From: Mesorhizobium sp. L-8-3
Lineage (GTDB): Bacteria > Pseudomonadota > Alphaproteobacteria > Rhizobiales > Rhizobiaceae
Direction of reading: 5' to 3'
Length of the DNA stretch: 64,000 bases
Assembly (NCBI RefSeq): GCF_016756615.1
Contig: NZ_AP023262.1
Coordinates: 6,325,501-6,389,500 of the forward strand
Under the pieces are notes generated by a model that saw only the letters and a list, made by a program, of their open reading frames with translations, was not told where the DNA came from and ran no database searches. Within the stretch, counting starts at the first letter, position 1; each line of letters begins with the position of its first letter. The translations under genes were made by a program, and so were the position numbers. Shown here piece by piece: positions 9,063 through 16,622 of the stretch.

Positions 9063-9860
9063 ATGCTTCGCCAGAGCCTGATCCTCTTGTTCGTTCTTGC
9101 CGCGCGTCCCCTGGAAGCCGTTGCGTCGTCGAGCGCCTGGCTCGAAACGCAGGGTGGACGGGTGCGGCTCGTCACGGCCGGCGCTCCGGATGCCCATGGC
9201 CTCCTCACCGGCGCCCTCCAGATCGATCTCCTGCCCGGCTGGAAGACCTATTGGCGGGATCCGGGCGAGGCGGGCGTGCCGCCCGTCGTGGATGTCTCGG
9301 CCAGCCCGAGCATCGTTTCGGCCGAGCTTTCCTTTCCGGCACCGCATCGTTTCGACGACGGCTATTCGAAATGGGCCGGCTACAAGCATTCGGTCGCGCT
9401 GCCGGTGAAGTTCACGCTGAAGGGTTCGGAGGCGGGCAAAATCGACGCCGACATCTTCCTGGGCATCTGCGAGACGATCTGCATTCCGGTCCAGGGCCGG
9501 CTGGAGGTAGACCCCGCCGGCGATCCCGGCAACGCCGCCGACACGGCCTTGGTGGAGGCAGCGTTCGCCGCGCTGCCGAAACCCGAGCATCCCGGCTTCG
9601 GCGTGAAGCTCCTGGCGAGCGACGCCGGGCATGTCGAAGTCGAGGCGCATGCGCCGGCCGGCGCCGAACCGATTGATTTCTTCCTCGCCGGCGAACAGGG
9701 CTATGTCTTCGGCACGCCCGAACGCCGAGAGGCCGGCGGCAAGGTCCGATTCTCGATCCCGCTGCTGGCGCGGCCCGCGACCGCGCCGACCCAGGGTGCG
9801 CTGCGCTACACGCTGACGACGGATGCCGGCGCTGTGGAAGGCGCCCTGCCCTTTCCCTGA
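9063..9860 (+). CDS. Stand-alone DsbD N-terminal (alpha) domain protein
   Basis: A 265-residue exported protein. An N-terminal hydrophobic segment (residues 1-21) acts as signal peptide. The rest matches the DsbD-alpha immunoglobulin-like domain, including the redox pair in CETIC (CxxxC, within 'LGICETICIPVQ'), which is the usual spacing of DsbD-alpha and ScsB-like proteins. The DsbD beta (membrane) and gamma (thioredoxin) parts are absent, so it must take electrons from another membrane reductase such as CcdA. It is followed by a peroxiredoxin in the same direction, which suggests a thiol-redox role; this link is inferred. Confidence 0.85.
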   Translation: MLRQSLILLFVLAARPLEAVASSSAWLETQGGRVRLVTAGAPDAHGLLTGALQIDLLPGWKTYWRDPGEAGVPPVVDVSASPSIVSAELSFPAPHRFDDGYSKWAGYKHSVALPVKFTLKGSEAGKIDADIFLGICETICIPVQGRLEVDPAGDPGNAADTALVEAAFAALPKPEHPGFGVKLLASDAGHVEVEAHAPAGAEPIDFFLAGEQGYVFGTPERREAGGKVRFSIPLLARPATAPTQGALRYTLTTDAGAVEGALPFP

Positions 9861-9946
9861 TCAGCTTTCGCGGCGGGCGATTGCGGCGGCGCGATCGAGC
9901 AGCTAAGGCTTGCCGCCCATCGACCGCCAACAAAAGGACAGGCGAC

Positions 9947-10432
9947 ATGACCATCAAGATCGGTGACAAGCTCCCCGAAGCCAGCTTCAAGATCATGACC
10001 GACGACGGGGCCAAGGACATGACCACGGCGGAGCTCTTCGCCGGGAAGAAGGTCGTGCTGTTCGCCGTGCCTGGAGCCTTCACGCCGACGTGCAGCAACA
10101 ACCACCTGCCGGGCTATCTGGAGAACCGCGACGCCATTCTGGCCAAGGGCGTGGACACGATCGCCGTGGTGGCCGTCAACGACCAGTTCGTCATGCGTGC
10201 CTGGGCCCGTTTCACGGGCGCTGAAGGCAAGATCCTGTTCCTCGCCGACGGCAGCGGCCACTTCGTCAAGTCGATCGGGCTCGACATTGATCTGAGCGCC
10301 GGCGGCCTCGGACTCCGCTCCAAGCGTTTCTCCATGATCGTCGAGAATGGCCAGGTGACCGCGCTCAACGTCGAGGATGCTCCGGGACAGGCCGTAATTT
10401 CCGGCGCGGCGAAGATCCTCGAACAGCTCTGA
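9947..10432 (+). CDS. Peroxiredoxin, Prx5 subfamily
   Basis: A 161-residue thiol peroxidase that reduces H2O2 and alkyl hydroperoxides. The peroxidatic Cys lies in 'PGAFTPTCSNNHLPGY', the hallmark of the Prx5/PMP20 group, and the Arg needed in the active site is seen in the 'MRAWARFTG' region. No second resolving Cys is present, so it is a 1-Cys type or uses glutathione/glutaredoxin. The start at MTIKIGDKLPEASF fits the family; a longer frame upstream is not conserved. AGGACAGGCGAC before the ATG supplies the ribosome site. Confidence 0.94.
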   Translation: MTIKIGDKLPEASFKIMTDDGAKDMTTAELFAGKKVVLFAVPGAFTPTCSNNHLPGYLENRDAILAKGVDTIAVVAVNDQFVMRAWARFTGAEGKILFLADGSGHFVKSIGLDIDLSAGGLGLRSKRFSMIVENGQVTALNVEDAPGQAVISGAAKILEQL

Positions 10433-10438
10433 GATCAA

Positions 10439-10469
10439 AGGGCGGCCTCGGACACGACCGGGCCGCCCT
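10439..10469. terminator. Hairpin between convergent peroxiredoxin and rnhA genes
   Basis: Perfect 9-base arms AGGGCGGCC (10439-10447) and GGCCGCCCT (10461-10469) flank a 13-base loop, just after the peroxiredoxin stop and before the rnhA stop on the other strand. There is a short T run only on the minus-strand side, so it may act as a weak bidirectional terminator. Confidence 0.5.
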
Positions 10470-10497
10470 GTCATCCAAAACGCCTGAGCCTCGGCCT

Positions 10498-10962
10498 TCA
10501 CCCCTTCGGGGCCAGCGGCGGCTTCCGCTTCTTGAACGGCGCCATGCCCATACGGGCGAGTTCGTCGGCCCGCTCGTTTTCGGGATGGCCGGCATGGCCC
10601 TTGACCCAATGCCACGTCACCTGATGGCGGCTGCGCGCCTCGTCGAGCGCCCGCCAGAGCTCGGCATTCTTGACCGGCGCCTTGGCCGCCGTCCTCCAGC
10701 CGTTGCGCTTCCAACCTTCGATCCAGCCGTTGATGCCGTCCTTGACGTAGTTGCTGTCGGTGTAGAAATCGACCTTGCACCGCTGCTTGAGGGCGCCCAG
10801 CGCCTGGATGGCGGCCATCAACTCCATGCGGTTGTTGGTCGTCTCCGGCTCGCCGCCGGAAAGCTCCTTGACGGCTTCGTTGTAGCGCAGGATGGCGCCC
10901 CAACCGCCGGGGCCGGGATTTCCCGAACAGGCCCCGTCGGTGAAGATCTCGACGGATTTCAT
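10498..10962 (-). CDS. rnhA: Ribonuclease HI
   Basis: Cleaves RNA in RNA-DNA hybrids. The 154-residue length matches E. coli RNase HI. The four metal-binding acidic residues are seen in FTDGACSGNPGPGGWG (Asp), NNRMELMA (Glu), FYTDSNYV (Asp) and GHAGHPENERADELA (Asp). A basic handle region (WKRNGW) is present. Its ATG overlaps the thrB stop by 4 bases (ATGA), so the two are translationally coupled, as in many Rhizobiales. Confidence 0.97.
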   Translation of the reverse strand: MKSVEIFTDGACSGNPGPGGWGAILRYNEAVKELSGGEPETTNNRMELMAAIQALGALKQRCKVDFYTDSNYVKDGINGWIEGWKRNGWRTAAKAPVKNAELWRALDEARSRHQVTWHWVKGHAGHPENERADELARMGMAPFKKRKPPLAPKG

Positions 10963-11927
10963 CGTGGTTCGATCCCGAATTCGGACGGCGACTTTATGCT
11001 GCGGTGGAAGCGCAGGCGGCGGACATATTCGAGCGGATCCCGCTTCTGCACCAGGGCGCCGTCGGGGATGGTCAGCCAGTCGTAGAGCCTGGTCAGCATG
11101 AAGCGCAGAGCCGAACCGCGGGCCAGGATCGGGAGAGCTTCCACCTCCCTGGCGCTCAACGGCCGCACGCTCTGGTAGCCGGCGAGCAAGGCGGTACCCT
11201 TCGTCAGATTGAATGCGTGATCCTTCTCGAAGCACCAGGCGTTGAGACAGGTCGCCAGGTCGTAGGCGAAGAGATCGTTGCAGGCGAAGTAGAAATCGAT
11301 GATGCCCGAGAGTTCGTCGCCCAGGAAGAACACATTGTCGGGGAAGAGATCGGCATGGATGACGCCTAACGGCAGGTCGGCGGGCCACTTCTCGGCGAGT
11401 TCGGCGAAATCCGCATCCACCTCGGCCGACAGGCCTGGCTCCACCTCGTCGGCGCGCGGACGTGCGGCGCCCCACAGCTTCCTCCAGCCGTCGAAGGACA
11501 GCGCGTTCCTTCGTGTGAGCGGAAAGTCGGCGCCGGCGAGATGCAGGCCGGCGAGCGCCTTTCCCACCTCGCGGCAATGGGCGGCGGTCGGCCGTCGCGG
11601 CCACATGCCCTCCAGGAACGTGATCAGGGCGGCGGGCCGACCGGCGATCGTGCCGATGACGGTACCGTCGCTGCGATGCACCGGCAGCGGGCAATTGATG
11701 CCCTTCCCGGCCAGGTGATCCATCAGCCCGAGGAAGAAAGGCAGGTCAGCCTGATCGACGCGTTTTTCATAGAGCGTCAGGATGTAGGAGCCGCTCGCCG
11801 TATGGAGCAGGAAGTTCGAGTTCTCCGAGCCTTCCGCGATGCCCTTGTAGGACAGAAGCCGGCCGACGTTGTAGCGCTCGAGGAAGGCGTCGAGCTCGCC
11901 CTCCGTGATGTCCGTGTAGACAGCCAT
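10959..11927 (-). CDS. thrB: Homoserine kinase type II
   Basis: Phosphorylates L-homoserine, giving the substrate of threonine synthase (thrC at 2121). The 322-residue protein has the aminoglycoside phosphotransferase fold of the non-GHMP alphaproteobacterial ThrB: N-terminal 'MAVYTDITEGELDAFLERYN', catalytic GVIHADLFPDNVFF (HxDxxxxN), and metal-binding GIIDFYFACNDLFAYDLA. It lies 3 bases after ispH and overlaps rnhA, so ispH-thrB-rnhA form one operon. Confidence 0.96.
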   Translation of the reverse strand: MAVYTDITEGELDAFLERYNVGRLLSYKGIAEGSENSNFLLHTASGSYILTLYEKRVDQADLPFFLGLMDHLAGKGINCPLPVHRSDGTVIGTIAGRPAALITFLEGMWPRRPTAAHCREVGKALAGLHLAGADFPLTRRNALSFDGWRKLWGAARPRADEVEPGLSAEVDADFAELAEKWPADLPLGVIHADLFPDNVFFLGDELSGIIDFYFACNDLFAYDLATCLNAWCFEKDHAFNLTKGTALLAGYQSVRPLSAREVEALPILARGSALRFMLTRLYDWLTIPDGALVQKRDPLEYVRRLRFHRSIKSPSEFGIEPR

Positions 11928-11930
11928 GCC

Positions 11931-12941
11931 TCAACGGTCCCCGTTGACGAACGCCATGTCGGCAGCCGTCAGATCGACATCGCGCAGCGCACGCATCACT
12001 GGGAAATTCTCCGTTTCGGTCGCAGTCACCGCGAGATCGACATGGACGTCGAACCGTTCGCGGAAAGCGTCGATGATTTCGTCCACGATGATCTCGGGCG
12101 CGGAGGCACCTGCCGAAAGTCCCAACGTCGAGATCCCGCCGACCTCATCCCACGGAATCTCGGAAGCCCGCTGGACGAGAAGCGACATTTTCGCGCCGGC
12201 ACGCTCGGCCACCTCGACGAGGCGCCGCGAATTCGAGGAATTGGGCGCGCCGACGACAAGGAAGAGATCCGCTCCGGAGGCCGTTTCCTTGACCGCCTCC
12301 TGGCGGTTGGTCGTGGCGTAGCAGATCGATTCGGCAGCAGGAGCATGCAGATCGGCGAAACGCTCCGTGAGCACGCGGATGATGCCGGCCGTATCCTCGA
12401 CCGACAGCGTGGTCTGGGTGACGAAGCCCAGCGCGGCAGGGTCCAGGGGCTCGAACCGCACTGCATCGGCCTCGGTCTCGATGAGCGTCACCGTGCCGTC
12501 GCGAAGCTGCCCCATCGTGCCGATCACCTCGGGGTGGCCGGCATGGCCGATCAGCAGCACATGGCGGCCGAGCCGCTGGTGGCGCATGGCCTGCTTGTGG
12601 ACCTTCGAGACCAGCGGACAGGTCGCGTCGAGATAGAAGAGGTTGCGCGCCTCGGCATCCTGCGGCACGGATTTCGGCACGCCATGCGCGGAAAACACCA
12701 CCGGGCATTCCCGGTGGTCCGGCGGGATCTCGTGAAGCTCCTCGATGAAGACGGCCCCGAGGTTCTGAAGCCCCTCGACCACGTAGCGATTATGGACGAT
12801 CTCATGCCGGACATAGACCGGCGCACCGTATTTCTTCAGTGCCAGCACCACGATCTGGATGGCGCGGTCGACGCCGGCGCAGAAACCGCGCGGCTGGCAG
12901 AGCCGGATCGTCAGCGGCGGCTTTTTGGTTGGGGCGGGCAT
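11931..12941 (-). CDS. ispH: 4-hydroxy-3-methylbut-2-enyl diphosphate reductase
   Basis: Last enzyme of the MEP isoprenoid pathway: reduces HMBPP to IPP and DMAPP with a [4Fe-4S] cluster. The 336-residue protein has the three cluster cysteines in CQPRGFCAGVDRA, DATCPLVSKVH and SICYATTNRQ, and the catalytic Glu/Thr region TNRQEAV. An upstream in-frame extension is not conserved; I start at MPAPTKKPPLTIRLCQPRG. The window also has dxs (first step of the same pathway, 31213-33126). Confidence 0.96.
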   Translation of the reverse strand: MPAPTKKPPLTIRLCQPRGFCAGVDRAIQIVVLALKKYGAPVYVRHEIVHNRYVVEGLQNLGAVFIEELHEIPPDHRECPVVFSAHGVPKSVPQDAEARNLFYLDATCPLVSKVHKQAMRHQRLGRHVLLIGHAGHPEVIGTMGQLRDGTVTLIETEADAVRFEPLDPAALGFVTQTTLSVEDTAGIIRVLTERFADLHAPAAESICYATTNRQEAVKETASGADLFLVVGAPNSSNSRRLVEVAERAGAKMSLLVQRASEIPWDEVGGISTLGLSAGASAPEIIVDEIIDAFRERFDVHVDLAVTATETENFPVMRALRDVDLTAADMAFVNGDR

Positions 12942-13104
12942 GGCTTTCCGATCGATTGAGCGCGCCCGAAATGATGTCCCGGCCCTATCCATGTCAAGGG
13001 CGAAAGGTTGCGGCATGGCGGCGGCAAGCCGTCTGCGGCTTCCCTGTTTGGCCAGCGCACAGGATCGCTTATGCAGTAGCTATGCTCATATGCGGAGTGC
13101 GGCC

Positions 13105-13302
13105 ATGAAGGAAATCCAACGTCAGGACGCGAGAGCCCCATTGTCACGCCGCGACGACGGGGCCGAGCGCCGCGTGATCACGAGGCACGGCGAGAAGGAA
13201 TCAGCGCCTCGGCCATCGCTCGGACGGCTTCTGGTGAACTCGCCACTGGAAGAAGGTGATCTTCCGGCACGTCGCCCCGTATCTTTGTTGCGCGGAGGTT
13301 GA
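13105..13302 (+). pseudogene. Degenerate Phd/YefM-type antitoxin remnant
   Basis: An open frame of 65 codons that looks like an antitoxin with internal losses. MKEIQRQDARAPLS resembles the Phd start 'MKE.Q.RDAKASLS', ITRHGEKE is the family's core turn, and 'PSLGRLLVNSPLEEGDL' matches the C-terminal toxin-binding segment; the strand between ITRHG and PSLG is about ten residues short. No toxin gene follows in the right position. A short protein may still be made, but antitoxin function is unlikely. It sits just upstream of a second, apparently intact TA pair. Confidence 0.55.
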
Positions 13303-13369
13303 CTGGCCTTCCGCGATCCGCACAACCAGATGAGACACACTGCCCCCGCAGCGCCATCGCTGTCCACCC

Positions 13370-13408
13370 TTGACATTATCGCGCAAATTACGCAAATTAT
13401 GCAAATTT
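13370..13408 (+). promoter_or_regulatory. Promoter with triple-repeat operator of the Phd/PemK-like TA operon
   Basis: A consensus -35 box TTGACA (13370-13375) is followed by three 9-base tandem repeats: CGCAAATTA (13382-13390), CGCAAATTA (13391-13399) and TGCAAATTT (13400-13408). The likely -10 (AAATTAT) lies inside the repeats. Immediately after comes CGCAGGAGG, the ribosome site of the antitoxin. This is the expected layout for autorepression by the antitoxin or TA complex; binding itself is inferred. Confidence 0.65.
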
Positions 13409-13422
13409 CGCAGGAGGCTTTG

Positions 13423-13677
13423 ATGCATCAGGCTCCAACCGTTCCCGCGAGCGATTTCTCACGGAACTTCGGAAAATATCAGGATGAGGCGATCAAAGTG
13501 GGCGTCATCAATGTGACCAGTCACGGCCGCGTGGTTGGGGCCTATCTCTCTGCGGCGGAACTGGAGCATTTTGAGCGCCTCAAGCAACGGGAACGTGAAG
13601 TTTTGAAGATCGGCGACCTCGACGACGATACGATAGCGGCCATCGAAGCTGCCGAGTATGGCGCCGCGCCCAAGTGA
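13423..13677 (+). CDS. Type II antitoxin, Phd/YefM family
   Basis: An 84-residue antitoxin. 'PASDFSRNFGKYQDEAI' and 'VTSHGRVVGAYLSAAELEHF' match the Phd/YefM DNA-binding fold; the acidic C-terminus (LKIGDLDDDTIAAIEAAEYG) would be the toxin-neutralising tail. The start is fixed by CAGGAGG five bases before the ATG; the longer frame upstream runs through the promoter. It overlaps the downstream toxin by 4 bases (GTGA), so the pair is translationally coupled. Codon use is less GC-biased than in flanking genes, consistent with transfer. Confidence 0.85.
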   Translation: MHQAPTVPASDFSRNFGKYQDEAIKVGVINVTSHGRVVGAYLSAAELEHFERLKQREREVLKIGDLDDDTIAAIEAAEYGAAPK

Positions 13678-14105
13678 ACATCCCTACGCCAAGACCGGGC
13701 CTCGTCATTCGTTACAGCTTCCTTTGGAGTTCAGAACACGATCAGGGTGCTGTCGAGGGTACGAAGGACCGCCCTTGCGCCATTGTTGTGGCAGTTCCTC
13801 ACGGCGAGGGCGGACAGGTTCGCACGATTGTCGCGCCCATCACGCATCGCCCGCCGGAGGATTCGGGCACATCCCTGGAGGTCCCGGATACTGTGTGCCG
13901 CAGCCTTGGGCTAGACGGCGCACGGCATTGGATTCGCTTCGACGAACTCAATCGCTTTACGTGGCCTGGCTACGATCTTCGGCCGCGACCAGATGGTTCC
14001 TATCACTACGGAATGCTGCCGCGCGGACTGTTCGAAGAGCTTCGGCAAGCGATCGTGGAAGCGCAAAAAATCCGCCGCGCGCGCGTCGTGCCGCGAGACG
14101 ACTAA
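13674..14105 (+). CDS. PemK-like toxin of a TA pair
   Basis: A 143-residue basic protein with a GTG start overlapping the antitoxin stop. The N-terminal 'PRPGLVIRYSFLWSSEHDQG' and KDRPCAIVVAV are typical of PemK-like plasmid-maintenance/growth-inhibitor proteins, distant relatives of MazF/PemK endoribonucleases (the KDRP segment is shared with that fold). 'WPGYDLRPRPDGSYHYGMLP' is another family hallmark. It likely cleaves RNA when free of antitoxin; the cleavage site is not predictable. The pair sits between ispH and tldD next to a decayed antitoxin. Confidence 0.8.
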   Translation: MNIPTPRPGLVIRYSFLWSSEHDQGAVEGTKDRPCAIVVAVPHGEGGQVRTIVAPITHRPPEDSGTSLEVPDTVCRSLGLDGARHWIRFDELNRFTWPGYDLRPRPDGSYHYGMLPRGLFEELRQAIVEAQKIRRARVVPRDD

Positions 14106-14110
14106 GCATT

Positions 14111-14160
14111 TCTCCCGAAGTGGTCACCGTTTTCGGCCAAAAGGACATGCGTCAAATGAA
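14111..14160. repeat. Dispersed intergenic repeat, copy 1
   Basis: A 50-base segment (CCGAAGTGGTCACCGTTTTC, then GGCCAAAAGGACATGCGTCA) that resembles copies at 25001-25050 and 44200-44250. All share CGAAxGTG, a GTTTTCGG-like core, an A-rich run and (A/G)CATGCG. Such short repeats are scattered between genes in many rhizobial genomes. Confidence 0.5.
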
Positions 14161-14244
14161 GTAGAGTTACGCATGTCGCGCAAAACTGCTGCACACTCTT
14201 GCGCGACATGTCTTGAGGGCTCTCGAACCTTCGGCCGATACCCG

Positions 14245-15657
14245 CTAAACCCGCGTGCCGCCGACCGTCATCTGGTTCATGCGCAGATGCGGCTGCCCGA
14301 CACCGACCGGCACGCCCTGACCGGCCTTGCCGCACATGCCGATGCCGGTGTCGAGCTTCATGTCGTTGCCGACCATGGTCACCCGGTGCATCGCGTCGGG
14401 TCCGTTGCCGATCAGCATCGCGCCCTTGATCGGCTGCGTGACCTTGCCGTTCTCGATCATGTAGGCTTCCGTGCAGCCGAACACGAACTTGCCTGACGTG
14501 ATGTCGACCTGGCCGCCGCCGAAGGAAACGGCGTAGATGCCGTGCGGCACCGAGGCGATGATCTCGGCGGGGTCGAGGTCGCCCGCCGTCATGAAGGTGT
14601 TGGTCATGCGCGGCATCGGCTGGTGCGCGTAGGATTCGCGACGGCCGTTGCCCGTCGCCTCCATACCCATCAGCCTGGCATTCTGCCGGTCCTGCATGTA
14701 GCCGACAAGCTTGCCGTCCTCGATCAGGACATTGCGGGCGGTTGGGGTGCCCTCGTCGTCGACCGTAAGCGAGCCGCGACGCTCGGCTATGGTGCCGTCG
14801 TCGACCACGGTGACGCCCCTGGCCGCCACCTGCTGGCCCATCAGCCCGGCGAAGGCCGATGTCTTCTTGCGGTTGAAGTCGCCTTCCAGCCCGTGGCCGA
14901 CGGCCTCGTGCAGCATGACACCCGGCCAGCCGCTGGACAGCACGATGTCGAAAGTGCCGGCCGGCGCGGGAACGGCCTGCAGATTGACCAGCGCCTGACG
15001 CAGGGCTTCGTCGGCGGCGAACCTCCAGCTGTCCTCGACAAGGAACTCGCCGAAGCCCTTGCGGCCGCCCATGCCGTACGAGCCGGTCTCCTGGCGATCG
15101 CCCTCGCCCACCACCACCGAGACATTGACGCGCACCAGCGGGCGGATGTCGCGGACGATCTGGCCGTCGGCGCGCAGGATCTCGACATGCTGCCAGGAGG
15201 AAGCAAGCGATGCCGTCACCTGGCGCACCCGCGGGTCCTTATTGCGCAGGAAGGCGTCGATCTCCTGAAGGAGCTTCGCCTTCTCTGCGAAAGACGGCGA
15301 CGGAATCGGGTTCTCGTCGCCGTAGAGATGACGGTTGGTGCGCGCCGGAGCCGCGGCCAGCGTGCCCGAATAGCCGCCCTTGACGGCCGAAACAGCGTCC
15401 GAGGCGCGCAGCAGCGCGCTTTCGGAAAGCTCGCTGGAATGGGCATAGCCGGTCGCTTCGCCGGCGACCGCCCGCAGCCCGAACCCCTGATCGGTGTTGA
15501 AGTTCGCGGTCTTCAGCCGGCCGTTGTCGAACATCAGCGCCTCGCTCTCGCTGTATTCGAGATAAAGCTCGCCGTCATCGGCGCCCGCGATCGTGTCGGC
15601 GACGACCCGGCGCACCTTGTCTTCGGAAATGTCGAACTGGCCGAGAATGCTGTTCAT
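14245..15657 (-). CDS. tldD: Metalloprotease TldD
   Basis: Zinc protease subunit that acts with TldE/PmbA on unfolded or RiPP-like peptides (microcin B17 maturation, CcdA degradation in E. coli). The 470-residue protein carries the active-site motif HEAVGHGLEGDF (HExxxH) and the 'GLMGQQVA' and 'MPRMTNTFMTAGDLDP' segments of the family, with the zinc-ligand Cys region 'FVFGCTEAYMIENG'. Start chosen at MNSILGQFDIS; upstream codons are not conserved. No tldE/pmbA is in this window. Confidence 0.95.
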   Translation of the reverse strand: MNSILGQFDISEDKVRRVVADTIAGADDGELYLEYSESEALMFDNGRLKTANFNTDQGFGLRAVAGEATGYAHSSELSESALLRASDAVSAVKGGYSGTLAAAPARTNRHLYGDENPIPSPSFAEKAKLLQEIDAFLRNKDPRVRQVTASLASSWQHVEILRADGQIVRDIRPLVRVNVSVVVGEGDRQETGSYGMGGRKGFGEFLVEDSWRFAADEALRQALVNLQAVPAPAGTFDIVLSSGWPGVMLHEAVGHGLEGDFNRKKTSAFAGLMGQQVAARGVTVVDDGTIAERRGSLTVDDEGTPTARNVLIEDGKLVGYMQDRQNARLMGMEATGNGRRESYAHQPMPRMTNTFMTAGDLDPAEIIASVPHGIYAVSFGGGQVDITSGKFVFGCTEAYMIENGKVTQPIKGAMLIGNGPDAMHRVTMVGNDMKLDTGIGMCGKAGQGVPVGVGQPHLRMNQMTVGGTRV

Positions 15658-15741
15658 CGCCTGCCGCCTTGCTGGATGGAATGACTGTACGGGCATGTAG
15701 GCGCGGTCACACCCGAAGGCAATGCGGGCAATGTCACCTGC

Positions 15742-16257
15742 TCAGGGCAGCGCCGCGAAGCCTTCGCCGAAACCCTTGAGGTCGACCGGGATGCCGATAC
15801 CTTCCTCAGGCGTCTGGAAGACGATGAAGGTGGCCGACGTGCCGGTCTTCAGCGTGTCGAGCAACTGCTTCTCAAGGATGACCTCGGCATAGCATCCGTC
15901 CTGGAAGCAGCGCACGAAATAGGCGCGACCGATGTCCTTGCCGTCGACATTGAGGCCGAGGCCGTTGGGGAGGAGCACTCCGAGCGGGGCGAGCACGCGC
16001 AGGATCTCCGCCTTGTTGTCGGCCGTGCGCAGCACGACGACCGACAGGCCAACCTCAGGACGATCCTCCGCTACGACGTTCTGCATCATGGCGCATTGCT
16101 CGGCGGTTGCCCCCGCCGGCGTATCGCACACCACGGACCAGGCGCCGTGCGTCGACTTGACCGTTCCGCTCTGCTGGGCGGAAGCCGTCGAGAAGACCCC
16201 GACGGCGGCAGCGCACAGGAAGACCTGCGCCAGCGGTCTGAAAAGCCCAGTGATCAT
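15742..16257 (-). CDS. Invasion-associated locus B (IalB) family protein
   Basis: A 171-residue exported protein. A signal peptide ends at STASA|QQ (about residue 27). The mature part has the IalB pattern: 'HGAWSVVCDTP' near its start, paired cysteines, 'LGVLLPNGLGLNVDGKDIGR' and 'RCFQDGCYAEVILEKQLLD'. IalB is linked to erythrocyte invasion in Bartonella, but paralogues are common in free-living Rhizobiales, where the role is unknown. GGAG six to seven bases before the ATG supports this start. It is separated from the cox operon by a divergent gap. Confidence 0.9.
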   Translation of the reverse strand: MITGLFRPLAQVFLCAAAVGVFSTASAQQSGTVKSTHGAWSVVCDTPAGATAEQCAMMQNVVAEDRPEVGLSVVVLRTADNKAEILRVLAPLGVLLPNGLGLNVDGKDIGRAYFVRCFQDGCYAEVILEKQLLDTLKTGTSATFIVFQTPEEGIGIPVDLKGFGEGFAALP

Positions 16258-16622
16258 GGCTGCTCCATAACGAATCACGGCAATTTAGTTCCCGGCAGCG
16301 TCAAGTAAAGGACAAGCATGCGCTTCAGAACAGCCAAATTGCCAAGCCCGCCGACTTTTCGGGAGCAAATCCGCCCGAATTGCGACGCCACACCGCCTTA
16401 TCGGCCAACGGCCATCGCACAAGGTGCGAAGCCCGGTCGCTGCCGCGGGGGGCATCGGTGGACCACCGTTTCTCCACACCGGCCGGCGCGCGCAAAAATG
16501 CCGCATGATCTGTTCCGCTCATTCCTTGCGGTCGCAATGAGAGTATGGTTTGAACGCGCCATGGCCGCCGGGATTCCAGTTCCGGCGGGCTTTGACGACG
16601 ACCTGGCCGCAAAGACTGGGAG
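16258..16622 (+). other. Upstream region of the cox operon
   Basis: A 365-base divergent gap between the IalB-like gene and coxB. An open frame of about 100 codons on the plus strand has no recognisable protein signature and Arg-rich composition typical of chance frames in GC-rich DNA. It presumably holds promoters for both directions; I could not pick a convincing -35/-10 pair. Confidence 0.4.
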
